In this document: positions 22,246-33,138 of the stretch, in pieces
Layout of the letters: every line of letters starts with the position of its first letter
Numbering within the stretch: position 1 is the stretch's first letter
Origin: Diadophis punctatus similis
Taxonomy: Eukaryota; Chordata; Lepidosauria; Squamata; Dipsadidae
DNA length: 64,000 nt
Assembly (NCBI GenBank): GCA_023053685.1
Contig: JALIGW010000003.1
Location: 142,998,008 to 143,062,007 of the forward strand
Direction: 5' to 3'
Position numbers and translations under genes: made by a program
The notes under the pieces: generated by a model
Database searches by the model: none
Told to the model about the DNA's origin: nothing
Seen by the model: only the letters and a program-made list of their open reading frames with translations

Positions 22246-22659
22246 AATAGATGAGCCGGCCTAGATATTTCCATTCTGTGAAAGTTGCTTCCCCTTCTCC
22301 TTATATCTCAGTTGGACCTAATACTCCCATTTATACTAAGTTGTCATGTCAGTACTTCATTCTCTCTTGAAATTGGGTGCTTTTGGACATCACTCATGAC
22401 TAGGGTCAAACGTTTTTATACTGGAGTCAACAGGAGGTTCTGGCCTGAGGTTTATTAGAAAGGCCGAGTCAAACATTGCAGCTTCAAAGGTTATCCCAAC
22501 GTAAACAAATTATTTAAAATCATTTCAAAACATGCATCAATCTTCTAGCTTAGGTCTAGAAAAAGGCAAAGAAAACAACGGTGACAAAATGATTAAAACT
22601 AGTATTTCAGTTGGAAATAAAATAGAGAAGGGAATGAAAAGTTGCTTGTGGTGAACATT
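22246..22659. other. Unique non-coding DNA
   Basis: Nothing recognised. Confidence 0.4.
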
Positions 22660-23165
22660 CTGCATTTCTTCTAAAGGAAGTTTGTGTTGAGAGACTTGAA
22701 ATACTGGGATTATACAATTTACAATTACGTCGCCTCCGATCTGATCTAAATGTAGTTCATAAAATCATATACCAAAATGTCCTTCCTGTTAATGACTACT
22801 TCAGCTTCAACCACAGCAACACACGAGCACATAATAGATTCAAACTAAATGTAAACCACTCCAAACTCGACTGCAGAATATACGACTTCAGCAACAGAGT
22901 GATCAATGCCTGGAATGCACTACCTGACTCTGTGGTTTCTTCCCCAAACCCCAAAAACTTTAACCTTAGACTGTCTACAGTTGACCTCTCCCCATTTCTA
23001 AGAGGTCTGTAAGGGGCGTACATAAGCGTACCACTGTGCCTACCGTCCCTGTCCTACTGTCCTATTGTCCTCTTTTATCGTTACTTTTTACTTATGTTTA
23101 TACAAACTACTACTATCCTATACATGTTTGACAAATAAATAAATAAATAATAAATAAATAAATAA
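22660..23165 (+). mobile_element. L2/CR1-type LINE, 3' end with ORF2 C-terminus
   Basis: Bases about 22677-23010 keep a long open stretch encoding the C-terminal ORF2 tail (LRRLRSDLNVVHKII, NRVINAWNALPDSVV, STVDLSPFLRGL) with a stop just before the 3' UTR. The tail is AAATAAATAAATAA. The upstream part of the element is absent (5' truncation). Relatives lie at 17469 and 57076. Confidence 0.85.
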
Positions 23166-24651
23166 AGAGATATTGGGCAAAGAGACCCCGAGTAACTATA
23201 AATCCTACTACTTAAAATTGGGGCTGCAGCATTTAATTCTAGCATTTTAAGATCTAGATTTTCTTCTTTTACTCCAAGAAGAATTGCTTCTTCGAAGATG
23301 AAGCCTGCTGTTGGATATATCCACATCATCTAAAAATCAAAAACTACTTTGAGTTTCAAAAATATTTTCAATCAATATACACATCGAAATATCGCTTAAG
23401 TGCAGTTCCTTAGGTCTCTCTTCATGATTTAATTCCCATGTTCAAAGATATGTAATCTGAGGAAAATAGACAAAGGATTGCAGTTTAACAAGACAAATGC
23501 TCTCTGTATTAAAATCTTTTCAATGGATTTGATAAATATTTACATTTTATATTTAAATTCCTATTCAGGTCACTATAACCATGTAGTTATACACAGAGAC
23601 TTCTTTATGATTGGCATGGGAAAGACACAGGTTTTACAACTCCATCAATTTCAAGCTGCCAAAGCCAATCATGGCAAGCCAAGAAATTGTATGAAATTGT
23701 GAGATGCATCTCCCATTGTTGTTCTTTAAAAGGTATAAGAGAAACCTTCACTTCCTGCTTTGGTAAGTAGGATGGCTAATAGTTGTTCAATTCTGACAGA
23801 CATGATGTGCTAATAAAACTAGGCACGCCTGATCCTGTAAGGTGGTTCCAGGGACAGGAGAAAACAAAGGAAAGGCCATCTGGTTGGACTCTTTTGTATG
23901 TATATTGTCCAGATACTAATGTTTAATGCACTTGTAATTGTAGGCTGTCTCTTTCCAAGGGTCTGATTCTAATTTGGGTAATATTCCTGTTAATAATAAC
24001 ATCTAATTAGAACATCCATTAAAAGTTAGTAACATTAATTTAACAGGGAGAAAATCTAATAGAGTTCTTAGAGTGGTATTGGCATCTTTCCATTAAATTA
24101 ATGTTACAAACTTTTAAGAGGATTTCTTAAATAGACATCGTTAGTGCTGGGAATTATTAAAGAAATTAAACCAGGCCTTGAATACAAGATGGAAGACTAG
24201 GAACACAAGTAAAGGTGTCTGCCATGCTTATTCAACCCTTATCAGAAAGTCTACATTTGGTTCCTAGGCCTCTAGAATCAAGCAAAGGACTTGGGGAACT
24301 GGATCTCCAGAGACTCTGGGCTGGTTCTACTGAACACCAGTCTATATGTAGTAATAACTTCTCCTCTATGAGGAATGAGCAGATATAGCACATATTGCAC
24401 AAACCTGGCTAGGTAAAGATGGAGATATACAGTACATCTATCAAAATTTCTCCACCTGCATTTTGGCATAGGAGAGAAGAAATGACTTTGATATCCCATG
24501 AAAATCTGGTGATCACCAGATGTGTTGTTTCATACATAGCTGGATGTGAGTCTTTTTATATGCTGCTGTATACCAGGTGCTGAGGCTTTTTCCTGGTGTG
24601 CTGATGTCCTACTGCTCAGTCAGTTCTGTCCCTCAGCATTTCAATTTCATT
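23166..24651. other. Unique non-coding DNA
   Basis: Nothing recognised beyond short ORFs without domain signatures. Confidence 0.4.
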
Positions 24652-24659
24652 TCTTGGGG

Positions 24660-25003
24660 CAGAGGTGGGTTCCTGCCGGAGCTGTCCGGTATGCAGCTCC
24701 GGTAGGGAGTGGCGGATTTCGCAACCGCTCCGGAGCCCTCTCTGCCGGTGCACCCGGCACGTCGCCATTTTTTCCCTGTGATTTTTGGGCGATTTTGCTT
24801 CTGCGCATGCACAGAAGCAAAATCGTGCCGAAATCTCATGAGTGGACGCGCGCACGCGCGAGATTTCAGTGAGATTTTGCATCCGCGCATGCGTAGAAGC
24901 AAAATTGTGCGACGGGGCACACGTGCGTAGCGAGCACCCCCCCGAAGCGTGGAGATGCACGCACATGGCTCTGGCAGCAAGGTAAGTGAGCAATCCGCCC
25001 CTG
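24660..25003. mobile_element. hAT-like MITE, GGTGGGTTCC family
   Basis: 344 bases with ends CAGAGGTGGGTTCCTGCC and, inverted, CAGGGGCGGATTGCTCAC. An exact 8-base duplication TCTTGGGG flanks it (24652-24659 and 25004-25011). It holds two GCGCATGC palindromes (24798-24817 and about 24884-24895). The closest relative is the copy at 61226-61584. Confidence 0.93.
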
Positions 25004-25011
25004 TCTTGGGG

Positions 25012-25677
25012 GTAGGGGGAAGTGGATTTACCTAAGTCTTATGTACTAACCTCCATGCCTTAAGGATGGGATCTTGGAGATGCATAGCCAGCATGACAAT
25101 TATACGTTTGTCTCAAGTCATCACAGTGCCAACTCATTTGGGGAACTAATATGCTGGATTTGATTTTCACTTCATAGCATCTAATATGTGATCTGGAGAA
25201 AGAGGACATTAACACCAGCTTGTTGTCATGGCCAGGTCACTATGTGGTTGCCATGAAACTCAACCCCCCCACTAACTTTCATACAAGGAATTGTCCTATT
25301 AAATTGGTCACCCCCAGGTGCTTTACTAATCCTCTTTGTTTCCAAATGGCATTTGGTAAAATTCCTTTGACCCAATGGAGCACTTGATTGATGTATTGAA
25401 TTGAATACATTGAATGCATTGGTTTCCAGGGTATTCAACAGCATTGTTTCTGATGGCCTCTTTTAGGGTACTGATCCAGGGGTTACTTGGTTTAACAAGA
25501 AGCTCTGGGAGGTTGAAGTGCAAAAGAAGACATCTGTAATGGTGCTGGCAGAAGGGGGAGGATGACTATTCACACGTATGAGCCCATATTCAGGTCTACA
25601 TTATGGCTGTAAGAGTAGCAAAGCACCAACACTTCCCTGTATTTATTGAGTCTGTGGAATAAGAGACCAAGAGTTCT
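25012..25677. other. Unique non-coding DNA
   Basis: Nothing recognised. Confidence 0.4.
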
Positions 25678-25685
25678 ATTTAGAG

Positions 25686-25821
25686 CAGTGTTTCCCAACC
25701 TTGGCAACTTGAAGATGTCTGGACTTCAACTCCCAGAATTCCCCAGCCAGCGAACGCTGGCTGGGGAATTCTGGGAGTTGAAGTCCAGACATCTTCAAGT
25801 TGCCAAGGTTGGGAAACACTG
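25686..25821. mobile_element. Perfectly palindromic 136-bp hAT MITE
   Basis: Two 67-base arms that are exact reverse complements around a central AA. Ends CAGTGTTTCCCAACCTTGGC. Flanked by an exact 8-base duplication ATTTAGAG (25678-25685 and 25822-25829). The unmutated arms imply a recent insertion or recent gene conversion. Confidence 0.95.
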
Positions 25822-25829
25822 ATTTAGAG

Positions 25830-26245
25830 TGACTCACTTCTTTTTGGGTTCTGGGATGTTGGATGATTTTCCAGTTCATCTTTGTAAGTGATTTGCTAAG
25901 CATTATGAGGACCAAACCACTCAAATTTGTTTTGAACTGGACACCAAGTGGGCTGGCTCTTGTGAAATGCCAGAGGTAATCTTGACTCCAGGTTGAACCA
26001 AAAAGTGAGGTTTAAATCCTGATCTGATGCATTGAGGCAGTGAGAGACTTGATTCAGCAAAGCAAACTATGGCTGAATCAAAGCAAGATTGAATTATTGC
26101 TGGTTAAGAAATGTTCATATATCATAGTTGCTCTGCTTAGAGGCCTTGATGATGTAGCAATTCCCCTGAAGTTGCTAGCATGTAATCTGGAGATTTTCCT
26201 GAAATCATAGCTGTAGCTGAAGCAGTATGTGAAAACCATCACTGG
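25830..26245. other. Unique non-coding DNA
   Basis: Nothing recognised. Confidence 0.4.
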
Positions 26246-26253
26246 GAGAGAGA

Positions 26254-26621
26254 CACTGGGGAAATCCAATTTTTTTTACTACCGGTTCTGTGGGCGTGGT
26301 TTGGTGGGCAGGGCAGGGGAAGGATACTGCAAAATCTCCATTCCCTCCCCACTCCTGGGGGAAGGATATTGCAAAATCCCCATTCCCTCCCCACTCCAGG
26401 GGAAGGATACTGCAAAATCTCCATTCCCTCCCCACTCCTGGGGAAGGATACTGCAAAATCTCCATTCCCTCCCCACTCCTGGGGGAAGGATATTGCAAAA
26501 TCTCCATTCCCACCTCACTCTGGGGCCAGCCAGAGGTGGTATTTGCCAGTTCTCTGAACTACTCAAAATTTCCACTACAGGTTCTCCAGAACCTGTCAGA
26601 ACCTGCTGGATTTCACTTCTG
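26254..26621. mobile_element. hAT-like MITE, GGTGGGATTC family, with internal tandem repeat
   Basis: Ends CACTGGGGAAATCC and, inverted, CAGAAGTGAAATCC. Flanked by GAGAGAGA (26246-26253) and GAGAGACA (26622-26629), 7 of 8 bases identical. Shares CAGAGGTGGTATTTGCC and TACTCAAAATTTCC with the copies at 44691 and 49142. Confidence 0.85.
26322..26508. repeat. Tandem repeat of about 42 bases inside the MITE
   Basis: Four to five units of GGAAGGATACTGCAAAATCT followed by CCATTCCCTCCCCACTCC. The copy at 49142 has about two units, so the array has expanded here. Confidence 0.9.
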
Positions 26622-26629
26622 GAGAGACA

Positions 26630-27326
26630 TCCACCTTTGGTGGGCCCACCAGCAGCATGACTTCATAGGCCAGGAAACACTGAAAAGAGAGTGACCTGTA
26701 TGTTACCATTTCTCAGCTAGATTATTGCAATACAATGTATTTTATATTGGGCTGGCCTTGAAAAATGACACAGAGACTATAATTGCAGATATAGGTTAGA
26801 AATTTATTATCTGGACAGGAAGAGAAATTTAGCTTTTGACCAGTTAAGGGGAGCCTTCTTTTTTCAGACACAAAGTTTTGAATCATTGAGACTGGAATAT
26901 TGCAGCTACTTCAGCTTATGCCCCATGTCTATTTACAGATGTTCTTGAGTGTTTTGTATGTTTTGTATGGGCAGGCTGCCAATAGTACTAATCTAGTAAT
27001 TACAATGGTGTGGTTTTTTATTTATTTATTTATTAATGAGATGCAGATATCCAGTGGCTTAATGCAAATAGCACAAAGAATATATATATTCTTTGAAAGT
27101 AATTCTCACTGTTTTTAGGGGGACTTTGCTCCAAGACTAACATGTATATTAAATAAATAGATAGACAAATAGGCACAAAGGTGGCATGAAGATTTACACA
27201 AACTGACAGTTTCTTACATGTTCAGAATTTTTTTTTTTTTTGGTTTTGCAATAGCACTGGAAATTCACCTAGCTCTTCTGAAACATCTAGTTTCAATCAG
27301 TATTAAAGCAACCTTTAATTAATATA
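26630..27326. other. Unique non-coding DNA
   Basis: Short ATTT and T runs only. Confidence 0.4.
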
Positions 27327-27402
27327 AATAAACTGCTTAGAGAGTGCTTGCACTTTGAGGCGGTATATAAGTCTCACTAATAAATAAATAAATAAATAAA
27401 TA
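27327..27402 (+). mobile_element. 3' fragment of tRNA-derived SINE
   Basis: AAACTGCTTAGAGAGTGCTT to GTATATAAGTCTCACTAA and an AAAT tail: the last 70 or so bases of the family seen full-length at 2024. Confidence 0.75.
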
Positions 27403-28075
27403 TGAACTATGTTAATAAGTTTATTTCAAAAAGAGTGGTTGGAGAAATAACTGGATGAACAAGAAACAAGGTGATTCTCCTTCTATTGTTAATGTTATAT
27501 CTTGCAGGAGATTACTGTATCAGCTGTTCAGTTGAGGCAAATTGCATATAATTAAGCCTCCCATTATTTTCATAGTGAGATTCCTCTCCTTATTTATACA
27601 AAATATGTAGACTGTTACTTCAGGTTTTTTTTTTAATCATTCTGTATGTATCAGTCTACATGATCAAGTATAAAAATATATTTAGAAAATTTATCCTGTG
27701 TTATTTTTTTTCTTAGTGTCTACTTTTCTTTCATCTGTTGACACAATTATACCCTCAAAATATGTGACTGGCCATGACTTCATGTAAAAGAGGAAAGGCG
27801 AGCACTCAGCCCTGTCTTAGATAATAGGCTGGGCTCATAAACCTTTTGGTGCTTTATAACCTCCATTACCAGAGGGATGATTTTGATTTGCCTGCTGCAT
27901 TGGAAGAGGCTGGCATGTATTGCTTAGGATTTTAAATTTTACACATAGTTTCCTATATAGCAGAGATGTAGAGCTAGGCACAGAAAGATCACTAATGAAA
28001 ATCCAGAAAAGAACTAAAATAAGAACTGAAGAAAGGTATAGTCCTGTGTTTAGAGGACAACAGAGAGCCAGTCCA
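27403..28075. other. Unique non-coding DNA
   Basis: Nothing recognised. Confidence 0.4.
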
Positions 28076-28083
28076 GTCCAGTG

Positions 28084-28214
28084 CAGGGGTGTCAAACTCA
28101 CGTCGTCATGTGACGCAACGCAACATCACAACTTCCCCCCCTTTGCTAAACTGGGCATGGGCATGGCCAGCGTGTGACGCATCCAGCCTGCGGGCCACAA
28201 GTTTGACAGCCCTG
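28084..28214. mobile_element. hAT-like MITE, GTCAAACTC family
   Basis: 131 bases with ends CAGGGGTGTCAAACTCACG and, inverted, CAGGGCTGTCAAACTTGTGG. Flanked by GTCCAGTG and GTCTAGTG (7 of 8). Relatives at 34270 and 48571. Confidence 0.88.
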
Positions 28215-28222
28215 GTCTAGTG

Positions 28223-28432
28223 TTTAAAGCACCAGGCTGGAAACCAGGAAACTGTGAGTTCTAGTCCCACAAGTCCCATCTTAGGCGTGGGTGATTTGGG
28301 GCCAGTATCTCCCTCTCAGCCCAACTCATCTCATAGATTGGTTGCTGTAGAAAAAAATAGGAGGAGGAATGATTATCAGGTAAGTTTGCTGTCTTGAGTT
28401 ATTTATAAAAATAATAAAGGTGGGATGTTAAT
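28223..28432 (+). mobile_element. Sauria-type SINE
   Basis: AGTGTTTAAAGCACCAGGCT head, B-box-like GAGTTCTAGTCCC, CTCTCAGCCCAACTCATCTC middle, and the Bov-B-like end TTGAGTTATTTATAAAAATA then ATAAAGGTGGGAT. Confidence 0.8.
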
Positions 28433-28449
28433 AGCATGAAAGAGGATTT

Positions 28450-28580
28450 GCTGGCACTGAAGATGTTGCTTAATTTGGTAACAAAACCTCTGCAAAAACA
28501 AACAAACAAACAAACAAACAAACAAACAAACAAACAAACAAACTCAGAGGGCACCAAGGACCTCACAGTCCTACATTTGG
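28450..28580 (+). mobile_element. Possible Penelope-like fragment interrupted by (AAAC)n
   Basis: GCACTGAAGATGTTGCTTAA, TTTGGTAACAAAACCTCTGC, about 11 AAAC units (28498-28541), then CTCAGAGGGCACCAAGGACC. Compared with 17691-17768, the AAAC tract stands where AAGAAAACAACCAAG occurs, so it seems to have grown from an internal AAAC seed. Confidence 0.5.
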
Positions 28581-28721
28581 AGAAGATTGCAGAATAAATA
28601 CCATGGTGTCTGGTTAGTTCCCAATCCACCAGGCTTTATGTTGTTCAAAAAATTTCTCTTAATTAAAGAAATGAGTGTCACTCCCAAGGTTTTTGTTTGA
28701 TTTCCCTCTCTGCAGACTCAG

Positions 28722-28893
28722 ATTCTTCTTCTTCTTCTTCTTCTTCTTCTTCTTCTTCTTCTTCTTCTTCTTCTTCTTCTTCTTCTTCTTCTTCTTCTTC
28801 TTCTTCTTCTTCTTCTTCTTCTTCTTCTTCTTCTTCTTCTTCTTCTCCTTCTCCTTCTCCTTCTCCTCCTCCTCCTCCTCCTCCTCCTCCTCT
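28722..28893. repeat. Long (TTC)n polypyrimidine tract
   Basis: About 41 TTC units, then CTT/CTC units and about 10 CTC units, roughly 170 bases with almost no purine on the plus strand. Such GAA/TTC mirror tracts can form triplex DNA. Poly-Ser, poly-Phe and poly-Glu ORFs here are artefacts. Confidence 0.97.
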
Positions 28894-29915
28894 TTCCCCC
28901 CGCTTTGCTTTTTGGGTCAACAAGTATCACCTTGCATGAACAAATGCAGCCACCAACTGGACATTTTTCATGTCTGCATTTATTATATAATAATGCAAGG
29001 GAAAAGAACTATTTGCCAAACAATTCCCTTGCAATCTGTAATAAAAGAAGCCTTGATTTGTAACTGAATTATTTTAGTTTTGCTTATAAAATCTTGTATT
29101 TTGATTGGAAATAAAGACTATATTTATGAACTCCTATCAAGGCCCAGAGTATGCATTTTCCACCACTACATCGCTGTTGTGTGAAATTTTTCAGCAGTGA
29201 TTTCTTATGCTGAAACTCACAGTAAATTGATATTTTCAACAGAGAATGTGGCTGCATATTAAAATGATTGATTATATTTTTATGTTAGATTAATATTACG
29301 TTTGTGATCCAGATAAAGGTTCACACAATTCATACCACCACTTTCATTCATTTCAAAATACTTCTACATTTGTAGGCTTTTGAATCAAAATACTGTACTT
29401 TCGAAAATAGCTAAGAGCCCTGCATTAAACTTCAATGCAGTAGCAAATAATAATTATAGATAACCATATTTCTGCAGTATTTTCGCAGTATGAGAAAATG
29501 AGTACTTATAACTAGCGGCGTAAACAGTAAGGTCAACCAAGCATCTATGTTGCAAAAGTAGTGCTTTTGAACATTGATAAATGACTCACTGTTAGTATTT
29601 GTTTATGGCATGAAATGATTTTGAATGGTGAAGAATATCAAATAATCCCTGAAAGCAGGGCTAACGTGTCAAGTGTATTTTAATATCAGCATTTAGTAAT
29701 GTACACATTGTGGGGGAACAGTGTTAGTCATGCCATTCTGGAATGCAATAAAAATAAAATGGATATTGGACTGTGGTAGGAAAATTGATGAAAGCTTCTG
29801 TCCAATGAATATTTACTTAGGAGTATGCTCAATTAGAAGTTACATAAATTTATTCTACTTAAAAAAATCTACACACTTGTCTTTTTCAGACTCAAGACAA
29901 ATATCTCCCAAATTG
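28894..29915. other. Unique non-coding DNA
   Basis: Nothing recognised. Confidence 0.4.
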
Positions 29916-29920
29916 CCCTA

Positions 29921-30850
29921 TGTTAGAACTCTGTTCAAACAATTGGGTATGCTAATATATGAACAAGCCACAAATCAATGTTATGTGTATATAGCTTTAA
30001 GAACATTGTAGGCCGATTACTATATAAGAAAGCATGCTCAGTATGTGATGTGATTGTGATTGTGATTGACTCTGTGTTATGTGTGTTCCGGTCTGCTGAA
30101 TCTCTCTGCTACTTCCCTGTTGAGTAATTGACTTAGTGTCTGTGTAGAATTACTTGAAAAGTTGCTGTGTAAAGACTAACTATCTGTGATAGTGTAGAAT
30201 TGAATGTTAGCTGTAATCTTTGTTTGTTTGTTAGTCAGATTCCAGACTCTGCCATTCAAAAGGAGAAGGGGGGTCTTGGTTCTGCTTGATCAAACAGTTA
30301 CAACATATATCCAGATCTTAGACACCTGGGAACCTTCTCATCTTAGGATAGGATTTATGAGGGGCAATGAAAGTCAGTTGAACGGAAGGGTCTGTGGGAA
30401 CGTACTCTCATCTGTCCTTCCAGGAAAGAACTTTCACACCTTGTGTATTGGTTTACTTTTGCATTCTGCCTAATGGGGAGGGGCGCTAAGCTTTAAATGT
30501 GCTTGCCTTGCCTGGAGGCATTTAGATCTTGCTTTGAATGAATGGATTGTTATTACAACTGCCAATAAAGGAATCCTTTTGAATCACTGACTCAGAAGTT
30601 CGTACTTTGAAGGTGGATGAGAAGGCAATCCTTCCAGATAGGCAAGAAGAAGAAACTTCACATTGACTGAACTAACTGTGTATGACTTGGACTTCCTATT
30701 GAACTTTGCTACTACTAGAAGTAAACTATTTTGTAAATACTAAACGTATTCTGTTTATTGACTGAATAGCATTCATATCAAACTGCAACACCAAAACCAC
30801 AATTACTATTCCGCTGTGTATGTGCTCAACAGCACAATAACTCCTTAACA
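29921..30850 (+). mobile_element. Solo LTR, 930 bp
   Basis: Starts TGTTAGAACTCTG and ends CTCCTTAACA, giving a short inverted TGTTA/TAACA terminus, and is flanked by the exact 5-base duplication CCCTA (29916-29920 and 30851-30855). TATATAAG at 30021-30028 and AATAAA at 30564-30569 fit a promoter and poly(A) signal and set the orientation. No internal gag-pol is present, so this is a recombination remnant of an LTR retroelement. Class (Ty3/gypsy-like or endogenous retrovirus) not determined. Confidence 0.85.
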
Positions 30851-30889
30851 CCCTAAATTTACTATATATCTAGAAATGTAAAGGCACAA

Positions 30890-31190
30890 TCCTATCTAAA
30901 TAAAGTCCTCCTTATTTTCCAAAGCACTAGAAGGCAAGACAAGAAACAATGGATGGAAGCTAATCAAGGAGAGAGAAGCAACCTAAAGCTAAGGAGAAAC
31001 TTCCTAACAGTGAGAAAAATTAACCATTGGAACTGCTTGCCTTCAGAACTTGCGAGCACTCCATCACTGGAGGTTTTTAAGAAGAGACTGGACAGCCACT
31101 TGTCTGGAATGGTATAGGGTCTCTTGATTCAGCAGGGGTTGGACTAGAAGACCTCCAAGGTCCCTTCTACCTCTATTCTGATAGATTAAG
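30890..31190 (+). mobile_element. CR1 LINE 3' end
   Basis: Encodes a decayed C-terminus (CTAAGGAGAAACTTCCTAAC, GAACTTGCGAGCACTCC, TTTTTAAGAAGAGACTGGAC) and the tail GGGGTTGGACTAGAAGACCT then CCAAGGTCCCTTCTACC. Confidence 0.85.
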
Positions 31191-32064
31191 TTCTACTGAT
31201 TTTAATAGGGTTACACATATCTCTTTAAATCATTTTTTATTTTGTATATTACTTAGTTTCCTTTATTTAGGGAATCCATTTTTTAAAAATAAAAATATAG
31301 AATCTGTTTTCTTCTGTTCTCTTTCTTCCTTTGTTTTGGAAGAAAACAGCTCTAGGTTTTCTGCTATTGAAAATGCTTACAAGTTTTTTATTTTTTATTT
31401 TTTTAAAATAATGATCTCTGAAAGGTCATTTGGGGGCACACCGGTGGTCAAAGAAGATATAAAGCAGTCAACTCAAAGAATTGACTTACTTTCTGCACAC
31501 AAAACCTCTGGAGGAAAAGATTACGAAGAAGAAAACAAAAGATGAAAAGATAAAAGTAATCGGCGCTGAGATTGCATGTACAGCAGACTGTAGCACTTTT
31601 GTTAAAGCACTCCTCAAGAACCAGACAGCTTACAGAATTTGACTGATTGATCCCAGTACAGGAAAGAAACTTCACTGGCATACATCTCCAGGAAGCTTAC
31701 AGCCCACTCAGATATTATGAACCTATCTTTATATTTCTACAAATAAATTGTATATTGAATTGCACCAACATTCATGTAAATACAGGATGTCTCCATTCTG
31801 TCAAAGTGCCATGAGCTTCTTTGAGATTCAGAGGTTAACATGTTTTTGAATCCTGTGTTTGTGGATCAATAACAGGAGAAAAGAATTGTTGTCATGTCTT
31901 CCTTATGGGCAGCATGATAAACAGGATGTTGAATGAGTAAGGCCTTTGTTTCATCTAGCATAATTGTTACATCATTGGCTGTAGAATCATGTAGGATTTT
32001 TGCTTAGCGAAAAACTTCTAGTTTAATATGATTATGCTGCATGATCTTAATCTTCTATTAGATG
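31191..32064. other. Unique non-coding DNA
   Basis: Nothing recognised. Confidence 0.4.
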
Positions 32065-32361
32065 GAAGGTGTCAGGCCGAAGCCATTTTAGTTGGGGTCT
32101 TTGGCCTGCCATACTTTATACTATTTTAATATGTATTCTTTACGGTGGGAATTTGGGATGGGGAATTGCATGAGGGCTGTCTGTATGTAGCCATAACAAA
32201 TTCTTTTTAGATAGTTAAGGCCATCCTTTGTCTTCACACTCCTGCACCTGCACGGAAGGAGATGGGTGGATTCTGCCAGGTTGGCAGTTGGAGATTGGTC
32301 AATGTGATGGACTTGGGGATGTGGGGACAAGGGCTTGAACTTTCCACTGGGTGGAGAAACC

Positions 32362-32701
32362 CTGGGACTCTATAGCACCAGTAGCGGCCCGCTGGTGATG
32401 TCAAAGTACTGGTGCGGTCGGTTGCCAGTGCCTGGGTGCCGCCATTAAAATTTTTTTTTTTTAAATTCTTCTGCGCATGCGCACCCTAACCCTAACCCTA
32501 ACCCTAAACCTAACCCTAACCCTAACCCTAACCCTAACCCTAACCCTAACCCTGAAATAACTAATATATGACCGGCAAGCCACGCCCACCCAGTCACATG
32601 GCTGGCAAGCCACGCCCACCCGGTCACTTGGCTGGCAAGCACACCCACAAAATAAGCCACGCCCACAGAGTGGCAGTAAAAAAAATAGGAACCCGCCCCT
32701 G
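32362..32701. mobile_element. hAT-like MITE inside the LTR, carrying telomeric repeats
   Basis: The right end ATAGGAACCCGCCCCTG and the flanking CCACGCCCAC blocks match, in inverse, the MITE at 39511-40004. The left side CTATAGCACCAGTAGCGGCC also matches that element, but the true left tip is missing, so the left boundary is approximate. Relative to 49545-49873, about 70 bases of LTR are missing at the junction. Confidence 0.7.
32484..32552. repeat. Interstitial telomeric repeat (CCCTAA)n
   Basis: About 11 units of CCCTAA with one AAACCT variant, roughly 69 bases, beginning directly after TGCGCATGCGCA inside the MITE. Too short and too internal to be a chromosome end. Confidence 0.95.
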
Positions 32702-32885
32702 CTTTGGATGCTATTTGGAACCCTGACAGAAGGGTTGTCTTATCTTGTTTTGACCCCCCCCCCACTTAAATTAGGCTTCTGTGATGATCAATTTTGGGTC
32801 AAAAGTAGAGAAAGCAGGAATAATCCACCCCCAAAGGAACAGCTTTTTGGTGCAAACTGAAGCTGGTGTGTAGCTATAATTTAAC

Positions 32886-33002
32886 ACTAGCAATAACAAT
32901 AGAACTTAGATGTATATACTGCTTCACAGTGCTTTACAGCCCACTCTAAGCGGTTTAGAGAGTCAGCATATTGTCCCCAACAATCTGGGTCCTCATTTTT
33001 AC
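32886..33002 (-). mobile_element. 3' part of tRNA-derived SINE
   Basis: Plus-strand CAGTGCTTTACAGCCCACTC and AACAATCTGGGTCCTCATTT match the variant subfamily at 22015 and 62229. The tRNA-like head is absent. Confidence 0.7.
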
Positions 33003-33073
33003 CGACTAATTTTAATAAATTTAGTAGTAACATAGACAGAATATTATGTGGAGTTGTTTATTATTTTAAAATA

Positions 33074-33138
33074 TCTCTCTCTCTCTCTCTCTCACACTCA
33101 CTCACTCACTCACTCACTCACTCACTCACTCACTCACT
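33074..33138. repeat. (TC)n(ACTC)n microsatellite
   Basis: About 10 TC units followed by about 11 ACTC units. Confidence 0.95.

Larger units (their letters stand above)
32070..32728 (+). mobile_element. Solo LTR split by a MITE
   Basis: Starts TGTCAGGCCGAAGCC and ends GGAACCCTGACA, with inverted TGTCAGG/CCTGACA tips and an exact 5-base duplication GAAGG (32065-32069 and 32729-32733). A second, 5'-truncated copy lies at 49545-49873. The LTR proper is about 320 bases; the rest is the MITE at 32362-32701. Confidence 0.85.

Noticed and set aside
26229..26694. ORFs with repeating GRILQNLHSLPTP units
   Set aside because: They follow the 42-base tandem repeat within a MITE and end with it.
28675..29067. 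ORFs encoding poly-Phe, poly-Ser, poly-Glu and poly-Arg
   Set aside because: Translations of the TTC tract.
32484..32552. Chromosome end
   Set aside because: Only about 69 bases, flanked on both sides by MITE and LTR sequence.
33074..33138. CRISPR-like repeat array
   Set aside because: Simple tandem tetranucleotides without spacers; nothing else in the window looks like an array, and the DNA is vertebrate.
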